Positions 7,823 through 16,894 of a DNA stretch of 64,000 bases are shown here, in pieces. Origin of the DNA: Belliella alkalica. GTDB lineage: Bacteria > Bacteroidota > Bacteroidia > Cytophagales > Cyclobacteriaceae. The position numbers were made by a program, and so were the translations under genes. Under the pieces are notes generated by a model that did no database searches, was not told the origin of the DNA, and saw only the letters and a list, made by a program, of their open reading frames with translations. The stretch is from NCBI RefSeq assembly GCF_022549785.1, contig NZ_JAKZGO010000012.1, positions 62,001 to 126,000 on the forward strand, in the 5' to 3' direction. Within the stretch, counting starts at the first letter, position 1. Every line of letters begins with the position of its first letter.

Positions 7823-9219
7823 GTGATCAGAAAACATTGAAGATATACAACCCATTTAATCAAGAATTGATCAAGGAAATCCCGATGATGGGCAAAAAAG
7901 AAGTGATGGATTCCCTTGAAACCGCATACGGACTTTTTCAAAATCGAAGCAAATGGATTCCTACTTTCAAAAGAATTGAGATCTTGGAGAAAGTTCAGGA
8001 AATCATGAAGGGAAAAGTAGAGGAATTGACCAATACTGCAGCAGAAGAAGGCGGAAAACCTTATCAAGACTCCAAAGTGGAAGTTTTGCGCGCTATCAAC
8101 GGTGTGAAAATAGCTGCTGAGGAAATCGGAAGATTGACTGGAGAGCAGATTCCTATGGGACTGACAGAAGCATCTGTAGGAAGAATAGCATTCACCACCA
8201 GAGAGCCGATTGGCGTAATAGCTTCCATTTCTGCTTTCAATCATCCCCTTAATCTGATCATCCATCAGACCGTCACAGCGTTTGCTGCAGGATGTCCTGT
8301 GATTGTAAAACCTGCATCTACTACCCCACTTTCTTGTTTTGCATTCTTGGAGATTCTGAAAGAAGCTGGAGTTCCAGAAGGTTGGGTTCAGATAATCATC
8401 ACAGACAACGACATAGCAGAATCTTTGGTTACCGATCAAAGGATAAATTATCTCTCATTCATCGGGTCAGCAAAAGTGGGTTGGTATCTAAAATCCAAAC
8501 TAGCTCCTGGAACTCGTTGTGCACTCGAACATGGCGGTGCTGCTCCTGTAATAGTAGAAAAAGACGCAAAAATTGAAGAAATGATCCCTGCATTGGCAAA
8601 GGGAGGTTTTTACCATGCCGGTCAGGTTTGTGTTTCGGTACAAAAGGTTTTTGTCCATGAATCAATTGCTCGAGATGTAGCAGAGAAAATCGCAGCGGCT
8701 GGTAAAAAAATGGTCGTAGGTGATCCACTGGACAAGAAAACGGAAGTTGGTCCATTGATCACTCCAAAAGAAGTAGATAGAATAGAAGAATGGGTAAATG
8801 AAGCTGTAGAAAATGGTGCTGAAGCAATTTCTGGAGGAAAGAGGATATCAGACACCTGCTTCGAACCTACGGTTTTATGGGATCCATCGCAGGACATGAA
8901 AGTCTCTAAGGAAGAAATTTTCGGCCCTGTGATATGTGTTTATCCATATTCAGATAGAGAAAAAGCCATTGAAATCGCAAACTCTCTTCAATATCATTTT
9001 CAAGCAGCTGTGTTTACACAGAATTTAGACATTGCTTTGGATACCGTTCAAAAACTCAATGCAACCGCTGTGATGGTCAATGACCATACTGCATTCAGAG
9101 TAGATTGGATGCCTTTTGGAGGTAGAGATGCTTCTGGAGAAGGTTTAGGTGGGATTCCATATTCTATGCATGAAATGACAAGAGAAAAATTGATGGTAAT
9201 CAAAAGTAAACTTCTATAA
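7819..9219 (+). CDS. NAD(P)-dependent aldehyde dehydrogenase
   Basis: 466 residues of the ALDH superfamily. Catalytic C271 is in HAGQVCVSVQ, the general base E237 in ALEHGGAAP, the nucleotide-binding stretch SFIGSAKVG near 215, and the C-terminal EEIFGPV near 370. It has the shorter form (under 480 residues) seen in lactaldehyde, phosphonoacetaldehyde and non-phosphorylating GAPDH branches. It oxidises an aldehyde to an acid; the substrate is not deducible. Translation is coupled to the acetolactate-synthase-like gene through an ATGA overlap, and the GNAT gene starts 3 bases after its stop. Confidence 0.88.
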   Translation: MSDQKTLKIYNPFNQELIKEIPMMGKKEVMDSLETAYGLFQNRSKWIPTFKRIEILEKVQEIMKGKVEELTNTAAEEGGKPYQDSKVEVLRAINGVKIAAEEIGRLTGEQIPMGLTEASVGRIAFTTREPIGVIASISAFNHPLNLIIHQTVTAFAAGCPVIVKPASTTPLSCFAFLEILKEAGVPEGWVQIIITDNDIAESLVTDQRINYLSFIGSAKVGWYLKSKLAPGTRCALEHGGAAPVIVEKDAKIEEMIPALAKGGFYHAGQVCVSVQKVFVHESIARDVAEKIAAAGKKMVVGDPLDKKTEVGPLITPKEVDRIEEWVNEAVENGAEAISGGKRISDTCFEPTVLWDPSQDMKVSKEEIFGPVICVYPYSDREKAIEIANSLQYHFQAAVFTQNLDIALDTVQKLNATAVMVNDHTAFRVDWMPFGGRDASGEGLGGIPYSMHEMTREKLMVIKSKLL

Positions 9220-9222
9220 AAT

Positions 9223-9507
9223 ATGGCAACTATAACACATCAAAATACTGGAGATAAGAGTCAGTTTATTTTGCTTGAAGATGACAAGCAGATAGGCCTA
9301 ATGACATATAAAATGGAAGGAAGCGAAAAGATGGTCATAGATCATACTGAGGTGGATTCTGAACATGAAGGCAAAGGACATGGTGAGAGTTTGGTGAATG
9401 CAGGAGTAGCCTATGCAAGGGAGGAAAACCTTAAAATTCTTCCTCTTTGTCCATTTGTCAAAAAAATCTTTCAAGAAAATAAGGAAATCCAAGATGTAAA
9501 AGCTTAA
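9223..9507 (+). CDS. YjdJ-like small GNAT acetyltransferase
   Basis: 94 residues covering the minimal GNAT core: MVIDHTEVDSEHEGKGHGES holds the V-x-x-x-x-(R/G)-G-x-G acetyl-CoA-binding loop, followed by the helix LVNAGVAYAREE and ILPLCPFVKKIFQENKE. This is the small YjdJ/NATD1-type branch. In E. coli, yjdJ neighbours yjdI, and the next gene here contains a YjdI domain, so the pairing is conserved. The acceptor is unknown. Confidence 0.85.
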   Translation: MATITHQNTGDKSQFILLEDDKQIGLMTYKMEGSEKMVIDHTEVDSEHEGKGHGESLVNAGVAYAREENLKILPLCPFVKKIFQENKEIQDVKA

Positions 9508-9515
9508 TTAATGGT

Positions 9516-9929
9516 ATGAAAGAATATAGCAACGGTGAAGTAACCATCACTTGGGAGCCAGAAAAATGTGTACATTCTGGTGTATGTGTAAAAGGTTTGG
9601 GCGAGGTTTTTCAGCCGAAAGAGAAACCATGGATAAAAATTGATGCCGCTTCAAGTGAAAAATTGGTTAATCAAGTTAAAAAATGCCCTTCCGAAGCATT
9701 GGGTTATTATTTGAATAACGAAGACAAAGAAATCGAATCTAGCACCAATGAACAAATCGTCGAAGTAATTCCAAATGGCCCCTTGATGGTGTATGGCAAT
9801 ATTGAAGTAAAATTCAAAGACGGGCATACAGAAAGAAAAAGCAAATCTTCAGCTTTTTGTCGCTGTGGATCATCTCAAAACAAACCCTTTTGCGATGGGG
9901 CACACAAAAAAATTGGCTTTGAAGGATAG
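9516..9929 (+). CDS. Fusion of a YjdI-type 4Fe-4S domain with a CDGSH iron-sulfur domain
   Basis: 137 residues. Residues 1-70 form the divergent mono-cluster domain of YjdI (CVHSGVC near 17-23, KKCPSEAL near 58). Residues 85-137 contain the CDGSH motif CRCGSSQNKPFCDGAH, matching the 2Fe-2S ligand set C-x-C-x(2)-(S/T)-x(3)-P-x-C-D-G-x-H. The protein should therefore carry one ferredoxin-like cluster and one redox- and pH-labile 2Fe-2S cluster. A role in electron transfer or iron-sulfur/redox sensing in the cytosol is inferred. It lies 8 bases after the YjdJ-like gene and abuts the MFS gene. Confidence 0.87.
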   Translation: MKEYSNGEVTITWEPEKCVHSGVCVKGLGEVFQPKEKPWIKIDAASSEKLVNQVKKCPSEALGYYLNNEDKEIESSTNEQIVEVIPNGPLMVYGNIEVKFKDGHTERKSKSSAFCRCGSSQNKPFCDGAHKKIGFEG

Positions 9930-11090
9930 ATGAGAAGGATTCTTCCATTGATAGTCCTTTCCCAATTTCTTTGTACCTCACTTTGGTTTGCGGGAAATGC
10001 TGTGATTCCAGAATTAGCTAGTGCCCTAGACCTTCCTTTGGCTTTTTTGGGGAATTTGACAAGCGCAGTTCAATTTGGCTTTATTGCAGGCACCCTTGTG
10101 TTTGCAATTCTTACTATCGCAGATAAATTTTCCCCTTCTAAAGTTTTCTTTTTCTCTTCGATCATTGCTGGAATACTGAATCTTGCGATTGTTTTGGATG
10201 GGATATCTAGCTTTCAAATTCTCCTGTTTCGATTTGGAACAGGTTTTTTCTTGGCAGGAATCTATCCTGTGGGAATGAAGATCGCTTCAGATTATTTTGA
10301 CAAAGGGCTTGGAAAATCTTTAGGATTTTTGGTTGGAGCTTTGGTTTTGGGAACTGCATTTCCTCATTTGGTAAGAAGCCTTACAGACCAACTTCCTTGG
10401 GAATTTGTAATCTACGCAACGAGTATATTGGCCTTTTTTGGAGGATTGTTGATTGTCTTTTTGGTGCCTGATGGACCATTTAGAAAAGGCAGCCAAGAAT
10501 TCAATCCTTCAGCTTTCATAAAAGTTTTTCAAATCAAAAAGTTCAGAGCTGCTGCCTTCGGGTATTTTGGACACATGTGGGAACTTTATGCTTTTTGGGC
10601 ATTTATCCCATTGATTTTGATTAATTTCCAATCAAATAATGAAATACAAATTAATGTCTCATTTTGGTCATTTTTAATAATAGCTATTGGCGGAATATCT
10701 TGTGCTTTGGGCGGATTGCTTTCCCAAATAACCCCTCCAAAGAAAATAGCTGTTTTTGCCCTTGCCACCTCAGGAATCTGTTGTTTGCTTTCCCCTATTT
10801 TCATTGGCCAAAGTTCTTTTGTATTACTCATTTCATTTCTATTGACTTGGGGCTTTGCTGTGACAGCGGATTCACCAATGTTTTCTACCTTGGTCGCCCA
10901 AAATGCCCCAGTGACCTCCAAGGGGACTTCTTTAACAATTGTCAACAGCATCGGTTTTACCATCACAATCGTCAGTATTCAACTCATAAATATTTCCTTA
11001 AATCATATACCGGTTGCATATATGTTTCTAATTTTGGCAATAGGACCAATACTTGGATTAGTTTCAATTTTTGATAAAAACAGAACTTAA
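9930..11090 (+). CDS. MFS transporter
   Basis: 386 residues with about twelve hydrophobic segments. It starts MRRILPLIVLSQFLCTSLWF directly after the preceding stop codon. Loop 2-3 and the FRFGTGFFLAGIYPVGMKIASDY segment near residue 95 are typical major-facilitator features, and DKFSPSKVFFFSS fits the loop between segments 2 and 3. The branch resembles nitrate/cyanate or CynX-like carriers, but the substrate is unknown. It is probably co-transcribed with the upstream enzyme genes and may import a substrate or export a product of that pathway. Confidence 0.82.
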   Translation: MRRILPLIVLSQFLCTSLWFAGNAVIPELASALDLPLAFLGNLTSAVQFGFIAGTLVFAILTIADKFSPSKVFFFSSIIAGILNLAIVLDGISSFQILLFRFGTGFFLAGIYPVGMKIASDYFDKGLGKSLGFLVGALVLGTAFPHLVRSLTDQLPWEFVIYATSILAFFGGLLIVFLVPDGPFRKGSQEFNPSAFIKVFQIKKFRAAAFGYFGHMWELYAFWAFIPLILINFQSNNEIQINVSFWSFLIIAIGGISCALGGLLSQITPPKKIAVFALATSGICCLLSPIFIGQSSFVLLISFLLTWGFAVTADSPMFSTLVAQNAPVTSKGTSLTIVNSIGFTITIVSIQLINISLNHIPVAYMFLILAIGPILGLVSIFDKNRT

Positions 11091-11116
11091 ATATTGATTC
11101 CAAAGTTTAATTTACA

Positions 11117-12190
11117 ATGAAGTATAAATTCCTTTTTGCGCTTTTGATCCCTGCCTTGCTGATCTTTATGATAACTGATAAAGAATACAAAAACTCTCCT
11201 GATTTCCTTTCAAACCCCAAACTTAGTACAACTCCTCCATCTCCTAATTGGAAAGGGACGCCTTTGGATGAAAATGGGAAATTTACAAATATTTACCATC
11301 CATTTGAATCTTCATTAAAAGATGTTCTTAAATGGAAAACGAGTAAAAACCCTCAAAAAGAGGAAAAGAAAACTGATTTAAGAACATTGCCTGTTGCGGA
11401 GGAAATTTTTGATTTTGATCAAAATGAAGATTTTTTGATTTGGCTGGGACATGCCAGCTACCTGATCAGACTAAATGGGGAAGTATATATAACAGATCCA
11501 TTGTTGATGGACAACATGTTTCTAAAGCGAAAAAGTGAATTACCATTTCCCTTAGAATCCTTTCCCAAAATAGATTATTTGTTGCTTTCGCACAATCATC
11601 GAGATCATTGTGACAAAAACAGCATTAAATGGCTAGTTAAAGAAAATCCTAGGCTAAAAATCATGACAGGCCTTGGTATGGAGAATGTTATAGATTCATG
11701 GCTTGATGACCAAGAGGTTCAAGAAGCAGGATGGTATCAATCTTTTGATCTAAATGAAGCTAATCCCAAAATTCACTTTGTACCTAGCCGTCATTGGTCA
11801 AAAAGAGGTTTGAGTGACGACAACAAAAGCTTGTGGGGTGGATTTTACATAGAAACTAAAGAAAAATCCATCTATTTCATGGGAGACAGTGGACACGGAG
11901 AACATTTTGAAGATATCAAAAATACTTTTGGATCACCCGATTACTGCTTGATGGGATTAGGCGCATTCAAGCCTGAGTGGTTTATGCATCAAGCACATAT
12001 CAGTCCCACAGACGCTATTGAGGCATTTAATACACTTGGAGGCAAGCATTTTATTCCTATGCATTATGGAACTTTTGACTTGTCTGACGAGCCAATTATG
12101 GAACCATGGGATATAATTGACACCAACAAAAATTTGATCAATGGAGAGTTGATCGAGCCCCTTTTAGGTGCGAATCTTTTTATGGATTGA
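11117..12190 (+). CDS. Metallo-beta-lactamase-fold hydrolase (NAPE-PLD/UlaG-like), membrane-anchored
   Basis: 357 residues. One hydrophobic N-terminal segment (residues 4-20) suggests export or membrane anchoring. The MBL-fold core contains WLGHASYLIRLNGEVYITDP near 112, the zinc motif HNHRDHCD near 157, SRHW near 225, FMGDSGHG near 253 and a final PMHYGTF near 312. The order and the SRHWSKRG motif are as in N-acyl-phosphatidylethanolamine phospholipase D-type proteins. It probably cleaves a phospho- or phospholipid ester outside the cytoplasm. It follows the MFS gene by 26 bases and may be the last gene of that operon. Confidence 0.83.
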   Translation: MKYKFLFALLIPALLIFMITDKEYKNSPDFLSNPKLSTTPPSPNWKGTPLDENGKFTNIYHPFESSLKDVLKWKTSKNPQKEEKKTDLRTLPVAEEIFDFDQNEDFLIWLGHASYLIRLNGEVYITDPLLMDNMFLKRKSELPFPLESFPKIDYLLLSHNHRDHCDKNSIKWLVKENPRLKIMTGLGMENVIDSWLDDQEVQEAGWYQSFDLNEANPKIHFVPSRHWSKRGLSDDNKSLWGGFYIETKEKSIYFMGDSGHGEHFEDIKNTFGSPDYCLMGLGAFKPEWFMHQAHISPTDAIEAFNTLGGKHFIPMHYGTFDLSDEPIMEPWDIIDTNKNLINGELIEPLLGANLFMD

Positions 12191-12667
12191 AATAAAGCTA
12201 AATTTATATACGGAATGATACCAGTAATTTAAGAAGAGAGTTCTCTTTGATTCATTTCGATCCACCAGAGGCGGACAAGTTTTTAATTGATATTAGATAT
12301 TGATCTAAATCAAATATTAATAATAGAATATGATTATCCGCAATCATACCACTAATCAATTAAACGATTGTTTTTTGGCAAACTGATACTAATAGATATT
12401 GGATATTTATTGAAATTGATTCGAAATCACAGGTTAATTCAATTATTTAGATTCTACTGGTATGAAAACGGATATACATATAATAGAATTATAATCTACC
12501 GGAAAAGTAGTGTTTAATCATATAAAACTATGTGAGGAACTGAATTGAAAAATAGCTTTATCTTTTAATGGCTTGTGAAGACACAAGCCAAGGTAGAATT
12601 GGTAAACAATGGTGTTTTTTATGACCTGTGAGGACACAGGCCATGAATCTGTTTAGGAAACAAACAA
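12191..12667. other. Gene-free AT-rich intergenic region with short inverted repeats
   Basis: No coding frame looks real here. The region lies between two genes that converge on it. It holds the small inverted repeat TCCACCAGAGGCGGA (12261-12275), many near-repeats of ATATTAGATATTGA-like AT sequence, and two related 22-bp stem-loops at 12569-12643. I saw no RNA gene and no clear T-tract terminator. Confidence 0.6.
12569..12643. repeat. Pair of related 22-bp stem-loops
   Basis: The first stem-loop (12569-12590) has arms TGGCTTGTG/CACAAGCCA around AAGA. The second (12622-12643) has arms TGACCTGTG/CACAGGCCA around AGGA. The differences between copies are mostly paired changes that keep the stem, so the hairpin itself appears conserved. 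Confidence 0.7.
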
Positions 12668-13663
12668 TTACATCAAAAACCCATTTTCGACAGGATAAGG
12701 TTCTGGGGTGTTTTTTTCTTCCAGCATTTCAAGTAAATCTATTTCAATGGCACGTGCGATAGAGGAAATGGGAACATCGTTGTAAGCAGATTCAAAAGGA
12801 TTTTCTGAGTAGTCACCTATTTTATCCATCAAAAAGAAAACCCATATTATCAATCCTGAGAAAGGAATGGTTAACCATACAAACATCACTTGAGACTGTT
12901 CGAAAATATTGAGAAGACCAAACGGAATAAGTGCACAAAAGACATAGTTGATCCAAAGCGCAGTAGAAGCATATTGCCTTGGAAGGGGAAAGTTTTTGAT
13001 CCTTTCGCACATCCCTTGGTCATCATAAAGACTACTGATGATTTGATGCAACCAAACTTGTTTATAATCTGAAATTAGTCCATCGTTTTTCATTTTTTCA
13101 ATTTCTTCACTTTGCTTTTTGAGAATATGTGAAGGGATATTTCCCTTAGTCTTGAAATATGCAAATTCGGATTCAGATAGATATTTCTTTACTTCTGCAT
13201 CAACTCCACCAACATATTCATCACAGTATCTTGGGGCAAATTTTAGTTTCTTCGGATCTTCATTATGCTCCCATGATTTTTTGACACGTAAGGCATGCTT
13301 CAAAGCAAGCATCCATGCGATATGTCTATAGATCATTTCTTTTTTTAAGACTTGATTGGATTCTCCATCCTTGGATTCCAGCATTGTCAAAACTGCCGTG
13401 GTAAATTTTCGGCTATCATTGACAATTGCTCCCCAGATTTTTCTAGCTTCCCATGTCCTATCATAGGAACTATTGTTTTTGAAACCAAGGTAAAATGCCA
13501 CTGCCACGCCTATGACACTGATTGGTTCCCATGCCAATGTGAAAGGAACTTCTGACATTCTATAAAAAACAATGATGATAGCTGAATACAGCATTCCATA
13601 AATCAATGGCTTTCTTGACCATCGAATTGTCATCCATAAACTGTAGTGCCTTTTTACATACAT
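12668..13663 (-). CDS. Bestrophin family membrane channel
   Basis: 331 residues. Hydrophobic segments near 25-45 and 55-75 surround the diagnostic bacterial bestrophin stretch NNSSYDRTWEARKIWGAIVN (about 65-84). Two more segments lie near 235-285, followed by DKIGDYSENPFESAYNDVPIS near 287, the conserved cytosolic belt. Bacterial bestrophins form pentameric ion channels; some conduct cations. No partner gene is adjacent. It is transcribed leftward away from the helicase gene, starting 196 bases from it. Confidence 0.92.
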   Translation of the reverse strand: MYVKRHYSLWMTIRWSRKPLIYGMLYSAIIIVFYRMSEVPFTLAWEPISVIGVAVAFYLGFKNNSSYDRTWEARKIWGAIVNDSRKFTTAVLTMLESKDGESNQVLKKEMIYRHIAWMLALKHALRVKKSWEHNEDPKKLKFAPRYCDEYVGGVDAEVKKYLSESEFAYFKTKGNIPSHILKKQSEEIEKMKNDGLISDYKQVWLHQIISSLYDDQGMCERIKNFPLPRQYASTALWINYVFCALIPFGLLNIFEQSQVMFVWLTIPFSGLIIWVFFLMDKIGDYSENPFESAYNDVPISSIARAIEIDLLEMLEEKNTPEPYPVENGFLM

Positions 13664-13745
13664 AGTGAAATAATTAAAATTCGAAGTTTAATTTAAAGAA
13701 CTTTACCGAAAAACCACCTTATCACAGTTCTAAATTAATTTATCT

Positions 13746-13753
13746 TATCTTTG
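13746..13753 (+). promoter_or_regulatory. Candidate -7 box of the helicase gene
   Basis: TATCTTTG matches TAnnTTTG exactly. No convincing -33 TTG precedes it. If used, it gives a leader of about 100 bases before the ATG at 13859; long leaders are common for cold-regulated helicase genes elsewhere, but that link is inference. Confidence 0.4.
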
Positions 13754-13858
13754 CATTACTTTGTAAAAAGATCGGCAAGTTGTAAGCCGCTTTTAATTAA
13801 CATTTCCGCTGATTCAGATCATACAACGTCTTTTCCAGCCAAAATCACATTCAGCCAC

Positions 13859-15079
13859 ATGGCATTCAAAAATTTAGAATTAATTGAACCAATCCTCAAG
13901 GCATTGACCGAGGAAGGTTACACCACACCCACACCTATACAGCAAAAAGCCATTCCATTGGTTTTAGAGAAAAGAGACCTATTGGGTTGCGCACAGACTG
14001 GTACTGGGAAAACAGCTGCTTTTTCTATACCAATTATCCAATTATTGGCTTTACAAAAGCAGAGAAGACCAGGAATCAAAGCTTTGATCCTTACTCCTAC
14101 CAGAGAACTTGCTATTCAAATCGATGAAAGTATTGCTGCCTATGGGAGGTTTACAGATATCAAACACACAGTTATATTTGGCGGTGTGTCCCAGTTACAT
14201 CAAACAAATGCTCTCAAAAGAGGTATAGATATCCTTGTCGCTACACCAGGAAGACTTTTGGATCTGATCAATCAGCGTTTTATTGATTTACGACAATTAC
14301 AATTTTTTGTGTTGGATGAAGCAGATAGGATGCTCGACATGGGATTTATCCATGATGTAAGAAAAATAATTGCATTGCTTCCTGCAAAGAGACAAACGCT
14401 GTTTTTCTCAGCTACAATGCCACCTGAAATTCAGAAATTGGCAGATGTCCTTTTGAAAAACCCATCTAAAGTGGAAGTGACACCACCCTCTTCTACTGTG
14501 GATAAAATAGACCAAAGACTTTATTTTACCAACAAAAGTGATAAGCCAAAATTGCTTTATCACTTATTGGAAGAATATAAAATCAGGACAGCTTTGGTGT
14601 TTACAAGGACCAAGCATGGTGCCGATAAGGTCGTGAAATTTCTTGCAAAGGATGGAATCAGAGCTGCAGCAATTCACGGCAACAAAAGCCAAAACGCTAG
14701 ACAAAATGCTCTGAAAGATTTCAAAGCTGGAAAATTGCAAGTATTGGTAGCAACAGATATCGCAGCCCGTGGTATTGATATAGATGAATTAGCACACGTG
14801 TTCAATTATGATTTGCCAAATGTATCTGAAACATACGTACACAGAATCGGTAGAACAGGAAGAGCAGGAAATTCAGGTATAGCCATTTCAATCTGTGATG
14901 AAGAGCAGAGAAAAGAATTGAAGGATATAGAAAAATTGATAGGAAAAGATATACCTGTGATTTTGGATCACCCATATCCTTCCAAAATGCCGGCAGGCTC
15001 TGGACTTGCTCAAAAAGTGAAGGCTAAAACCCAAGGCAGAAAGCCCCACAGCAAGCCACATCATAAAGGAAGAAACTAA
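13859..15079 (+). CDS. rhlE: DEAD-box ATP-dependent RNA helicase, RhlE type
   Basis: 406 residues from the ATG at 13859. The frame stays open upstream through a TTG, but [16 protein letters not shown] is the usual start. Motifs in order: Q motif [22 protein letters not shown], Ia [67 protein letters not shown]. The C-terminal tail is basic ([19 protein letters not shown]), as expected for RhlE, which binds RNA with it. It remodels RNA duplexes in ribosome assembly or mRNA decay. It is monocistronic with a strong terminator. Confidence 0.93.
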   Translation: MAFKNLELIEPILKALTEEGYTTPTPIQQKAIPLVLEKRDLLGCAQTGTGKTAAFSIPIIQLLALQKQRRPGIKALILTPTRELAIQIDESIAAYGRFTDIKHTVIFGGVSQLHQTNALKRGIDILVATPGRLLDLINQRFIDLRQLQFFVLDEADRMLDMGFIHDVRKIIALLPAKRQTLFFSATMPPEIQKLADVLLKNPSKVEVTPPSSTVDKIDQRLYFTNKSDKPKLLYHLLEEYKIRTALVFTRTKHGADKVVKFLAKDGIRAAAIHGNKSQNARQNALKDFKAGKLQVLVATDIAARGIDIDELAHVFNYDLPNVSETYVHRIGRTGRAGNSGIAISICDEEQRKELKDIEKLIGKDIPVILDHPYPSKMPAGSGLAQKVKAKTQGRKPHSKPHHKGRN

Positions 15080-15082
15080 CAT

Positions 15083-15119
15083 AAAAAAAGTCGTCAGAAA
15101 TTATCTGACGACTTTTTTT
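15083..15119. terminator. Bidirectional rho-independent terminator
   Basis: The arms AAAAAAAGTCGTCAGA and TCTGACGACTTTTTTT enclose AATTA. It sits between the helicase gene and the convergent metallophosphatase gene and could serve both. Confidence 0.85.
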
Positions 15120-15138
15120 ATGTTGAAAATTCTATTTT

Positions 15139-16827
15139 TTATCTAAAATTATAATCCACTCCAGACACCTGCGTGAGTAATGTAGCAGGAGCATCCAGTG
15201 CTTTTGCTGCACCCTTTGGTGTCGGTGTGACTGGTGAATTGTTTGCTAAATAGCTCTGCATAACTTGGTGTAAAGTCAAATCTTTGTTCACTACATCTTT
15301 AACATTGTTCATTCGACAAACAACATCAGCTGGGTCGCCATCTCTTTCACAAGCGCTTATTGAGTAGAGTTTGTTTAAATCAAGAGGCTGCCCTGCTACT
15401 TTTACAGATTTAACCCTCTCTCCTTCATTTCCAAAGGCATTGAATTCCACTTCCATTCCTTTGAATTTGATCACCCATCCACCAAAACGCTTGGAAGCAT
15501 CTTCTGCAAACACATTATTGAGCTCTTTTTCCAACCAATTCATCAGCTGAAGTCCTGTAACCTTCCCTGTTCTCACTATACTATCTACTGGCAACATGTC
15601 ATAGACATTTCCTCTCGTGATTGGGATATTTCCTGTTTGGTCAGGTGTAGCATTTGGTGGGCAAAATCTAAAGCCATTCGATAAGACAATATCTATATCA
15701 GGCATGTTCCATTCCAAAGCATCCAAAACCATCTGATCAATGGGGTTCTCGATCACAAAGTACCTGTAAAGCGGAATTGTACTATATCCAATGACCGTCT
15801 CAATATCAGCCTTAAAAGGAGCTTCAACGGTCTCTATAATTTTTTCAATTTTCTCAGAAGCTTTAATTTCATCTGATAACACATCCATCAATTCATAGGA
15901 ATCAGCCACAACTTTTCCTTTTTCAAAGGTCAATTCAAGTTTGCCTAAGAAAGAGCCAAATGCTCCTGGCTGAACCACTTTTGCATATTTTCCCTGAATT
16001 GGTTTTCTAACTCTCTCGTGTGTATCAGCTCCCAAAATATAATCCACACCTTCTGCTGCTGAATTGTTAGCTAAAGCGATTTCTTGAGAAAGTCCTATAT
16101 GTGAAACGATGGCTACAAAAGCACATTTTTCCTGATTTTTCAACACATCTACATAATGTGCTACATTGTCTTCGGGTTTGGTAAAAATAATTCCTTCACT
16201 GTAATTTGGAGATTGTCTGTTGGGAACAAGGTGATCATTGTAGCCCAAGAAACCGATTTTCACGCCATTCACTCTCCAAATATAGTAAGGCGGAAAAATC
16301 AGTTCTCCTCTTTGACCATTTCCAAGATCATGATACATGTTGGCACATACCTTTGGAGCATTCAAGGAACCCATTAAATCCTGCATGGCATTTTTATAAT
16401 ACACTACTTCCCAGTTCCCCGGTAGATAGAGATCATAACTCATTCCATTCAGAATTGGCACCATTGCTTTACCTTCCGTTTTTACAGAAAGCATAGAGCC
16501 CTGAAACATATCTCCTGTATCTATCAGAAAAGAGTTTTCAGCTTTTGCTCTTTCTTGCTGAATAAAAGTATGAAGGTTTGCATATCCACCTGCTTTTTTG
16601 AAAATAGACTCTCCATTTTCCCAGTATAGTTCATCATGCGGATGAATCTGACAATGGACGTCAGTTGTTTGAAATATGGTCAGTTTAAAGTTTTCTTTGA
16701 TGGTATCGTCAAGTTCAGCAGTTTGATTTTTAGAATCACTTGCACAGCCGGGTGCGAGGGAAATCAAACCTGTACCTGCACTCAAAGCGCCGAGCTTTGC
16801 AATAAAACTTCTTCTAGATTTTTTCAT
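15139..16827 (-). CDS. Tat-exported lipoprotein metallophosphatase / 5'-nucleotidase family
   Basis: 562 residues. The N-terminus has a twin-arginine motif (SRRSFIAKLGAL) and a cysteine at about 28 (APGC), so it is exported folded and perhaps lipidated. A calcineurin-like domain (about 45-320) shows DVHCQIHP, GDMFQGS, SHIG and GADTHERV metal ligands. A 5'-nucleotidase C-terminal domain (about 360-540) includes SNGFRFCP. The family motif GNHE reads GNWE here (LPGNWEVVY), replacing the usual catalytic histidine by tryptophan. That change, with the Tat signal, recalls SoxB-type thiosulfohydrolases, though no sox gene is near. A phosphoesterase on nucleotides is the default call. Confidence 0.82.
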   Translation of the reverse strand: MKKSRRSFIAKLGALSAGTGLISLAPGCASDSKNQTAELDDTIKENFKLTIFQTTDVHCQIHPHDELYWENGESIFKKAGGYANLHTFIQQERAKAENSFLIDTGDMFQGSMLSVKTEGKAMVPILNGMSYDLYLPGNWEVVYYKNAMQDLMGSLNAPKVCANMYHDLGNGQRGELIFPPYYIWRVNGVKIGFLGYNDHLVPNRQSPNYSEGIIFTKPEDNVAHYVDVLKNQEKCAFVAIVSHIGLSQEIALANNSAAEGVDYILGADTHERVRKPIQGKYAKVVQPGAFGSFLGKLELTFEKGKVVADSYELMDVLSDEIKASEKIEKIIETVEAPFKADIETVIGYSTIPLYRYFVIENPIDQMVLDALEWNMPDIDIVLSNGFRFCPPNATPDQTGNIPITRGNVYDMLPVDSIVRTGKVTGLQLMNWLEKELNNVFAEDASKRFGGWVIKFKGMEVEFNAFGNEGERVKSVKVAGQPLDLNKLYSISACERDGDPADVVCRMNNVKDVVNKDLTLHQVMQSYLANNSPVTPTPKGAAKALDAPATLLTQVSGVDYNFR

Positions 16828-16862
16828 GTTTGGGTATTAGTGTATGATTCAAGCTACTATCA

Positions 16863-16894
16863 GAAAGGTAGTTTGAAATTTCAATAAGTCACAA
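16863..16894 (-). promoter_or_regulatory. Promoter candidate of the metallophosphatase gene
   Basis: On the minus strand a TTG (16894-16892) lies 21 bases before TACCTTTC (16870-16863), one base from the TAnnTTTG consensus. It would give a leader of about 30 bases. Confidence 0.45.

Noticed and set aside
9516-9929. Assembly error joining two Fe-S genes
   Set aside because: One continuous frame with a linker and no internal stop or start suggestive of two genes; both cluster motifs are intact.
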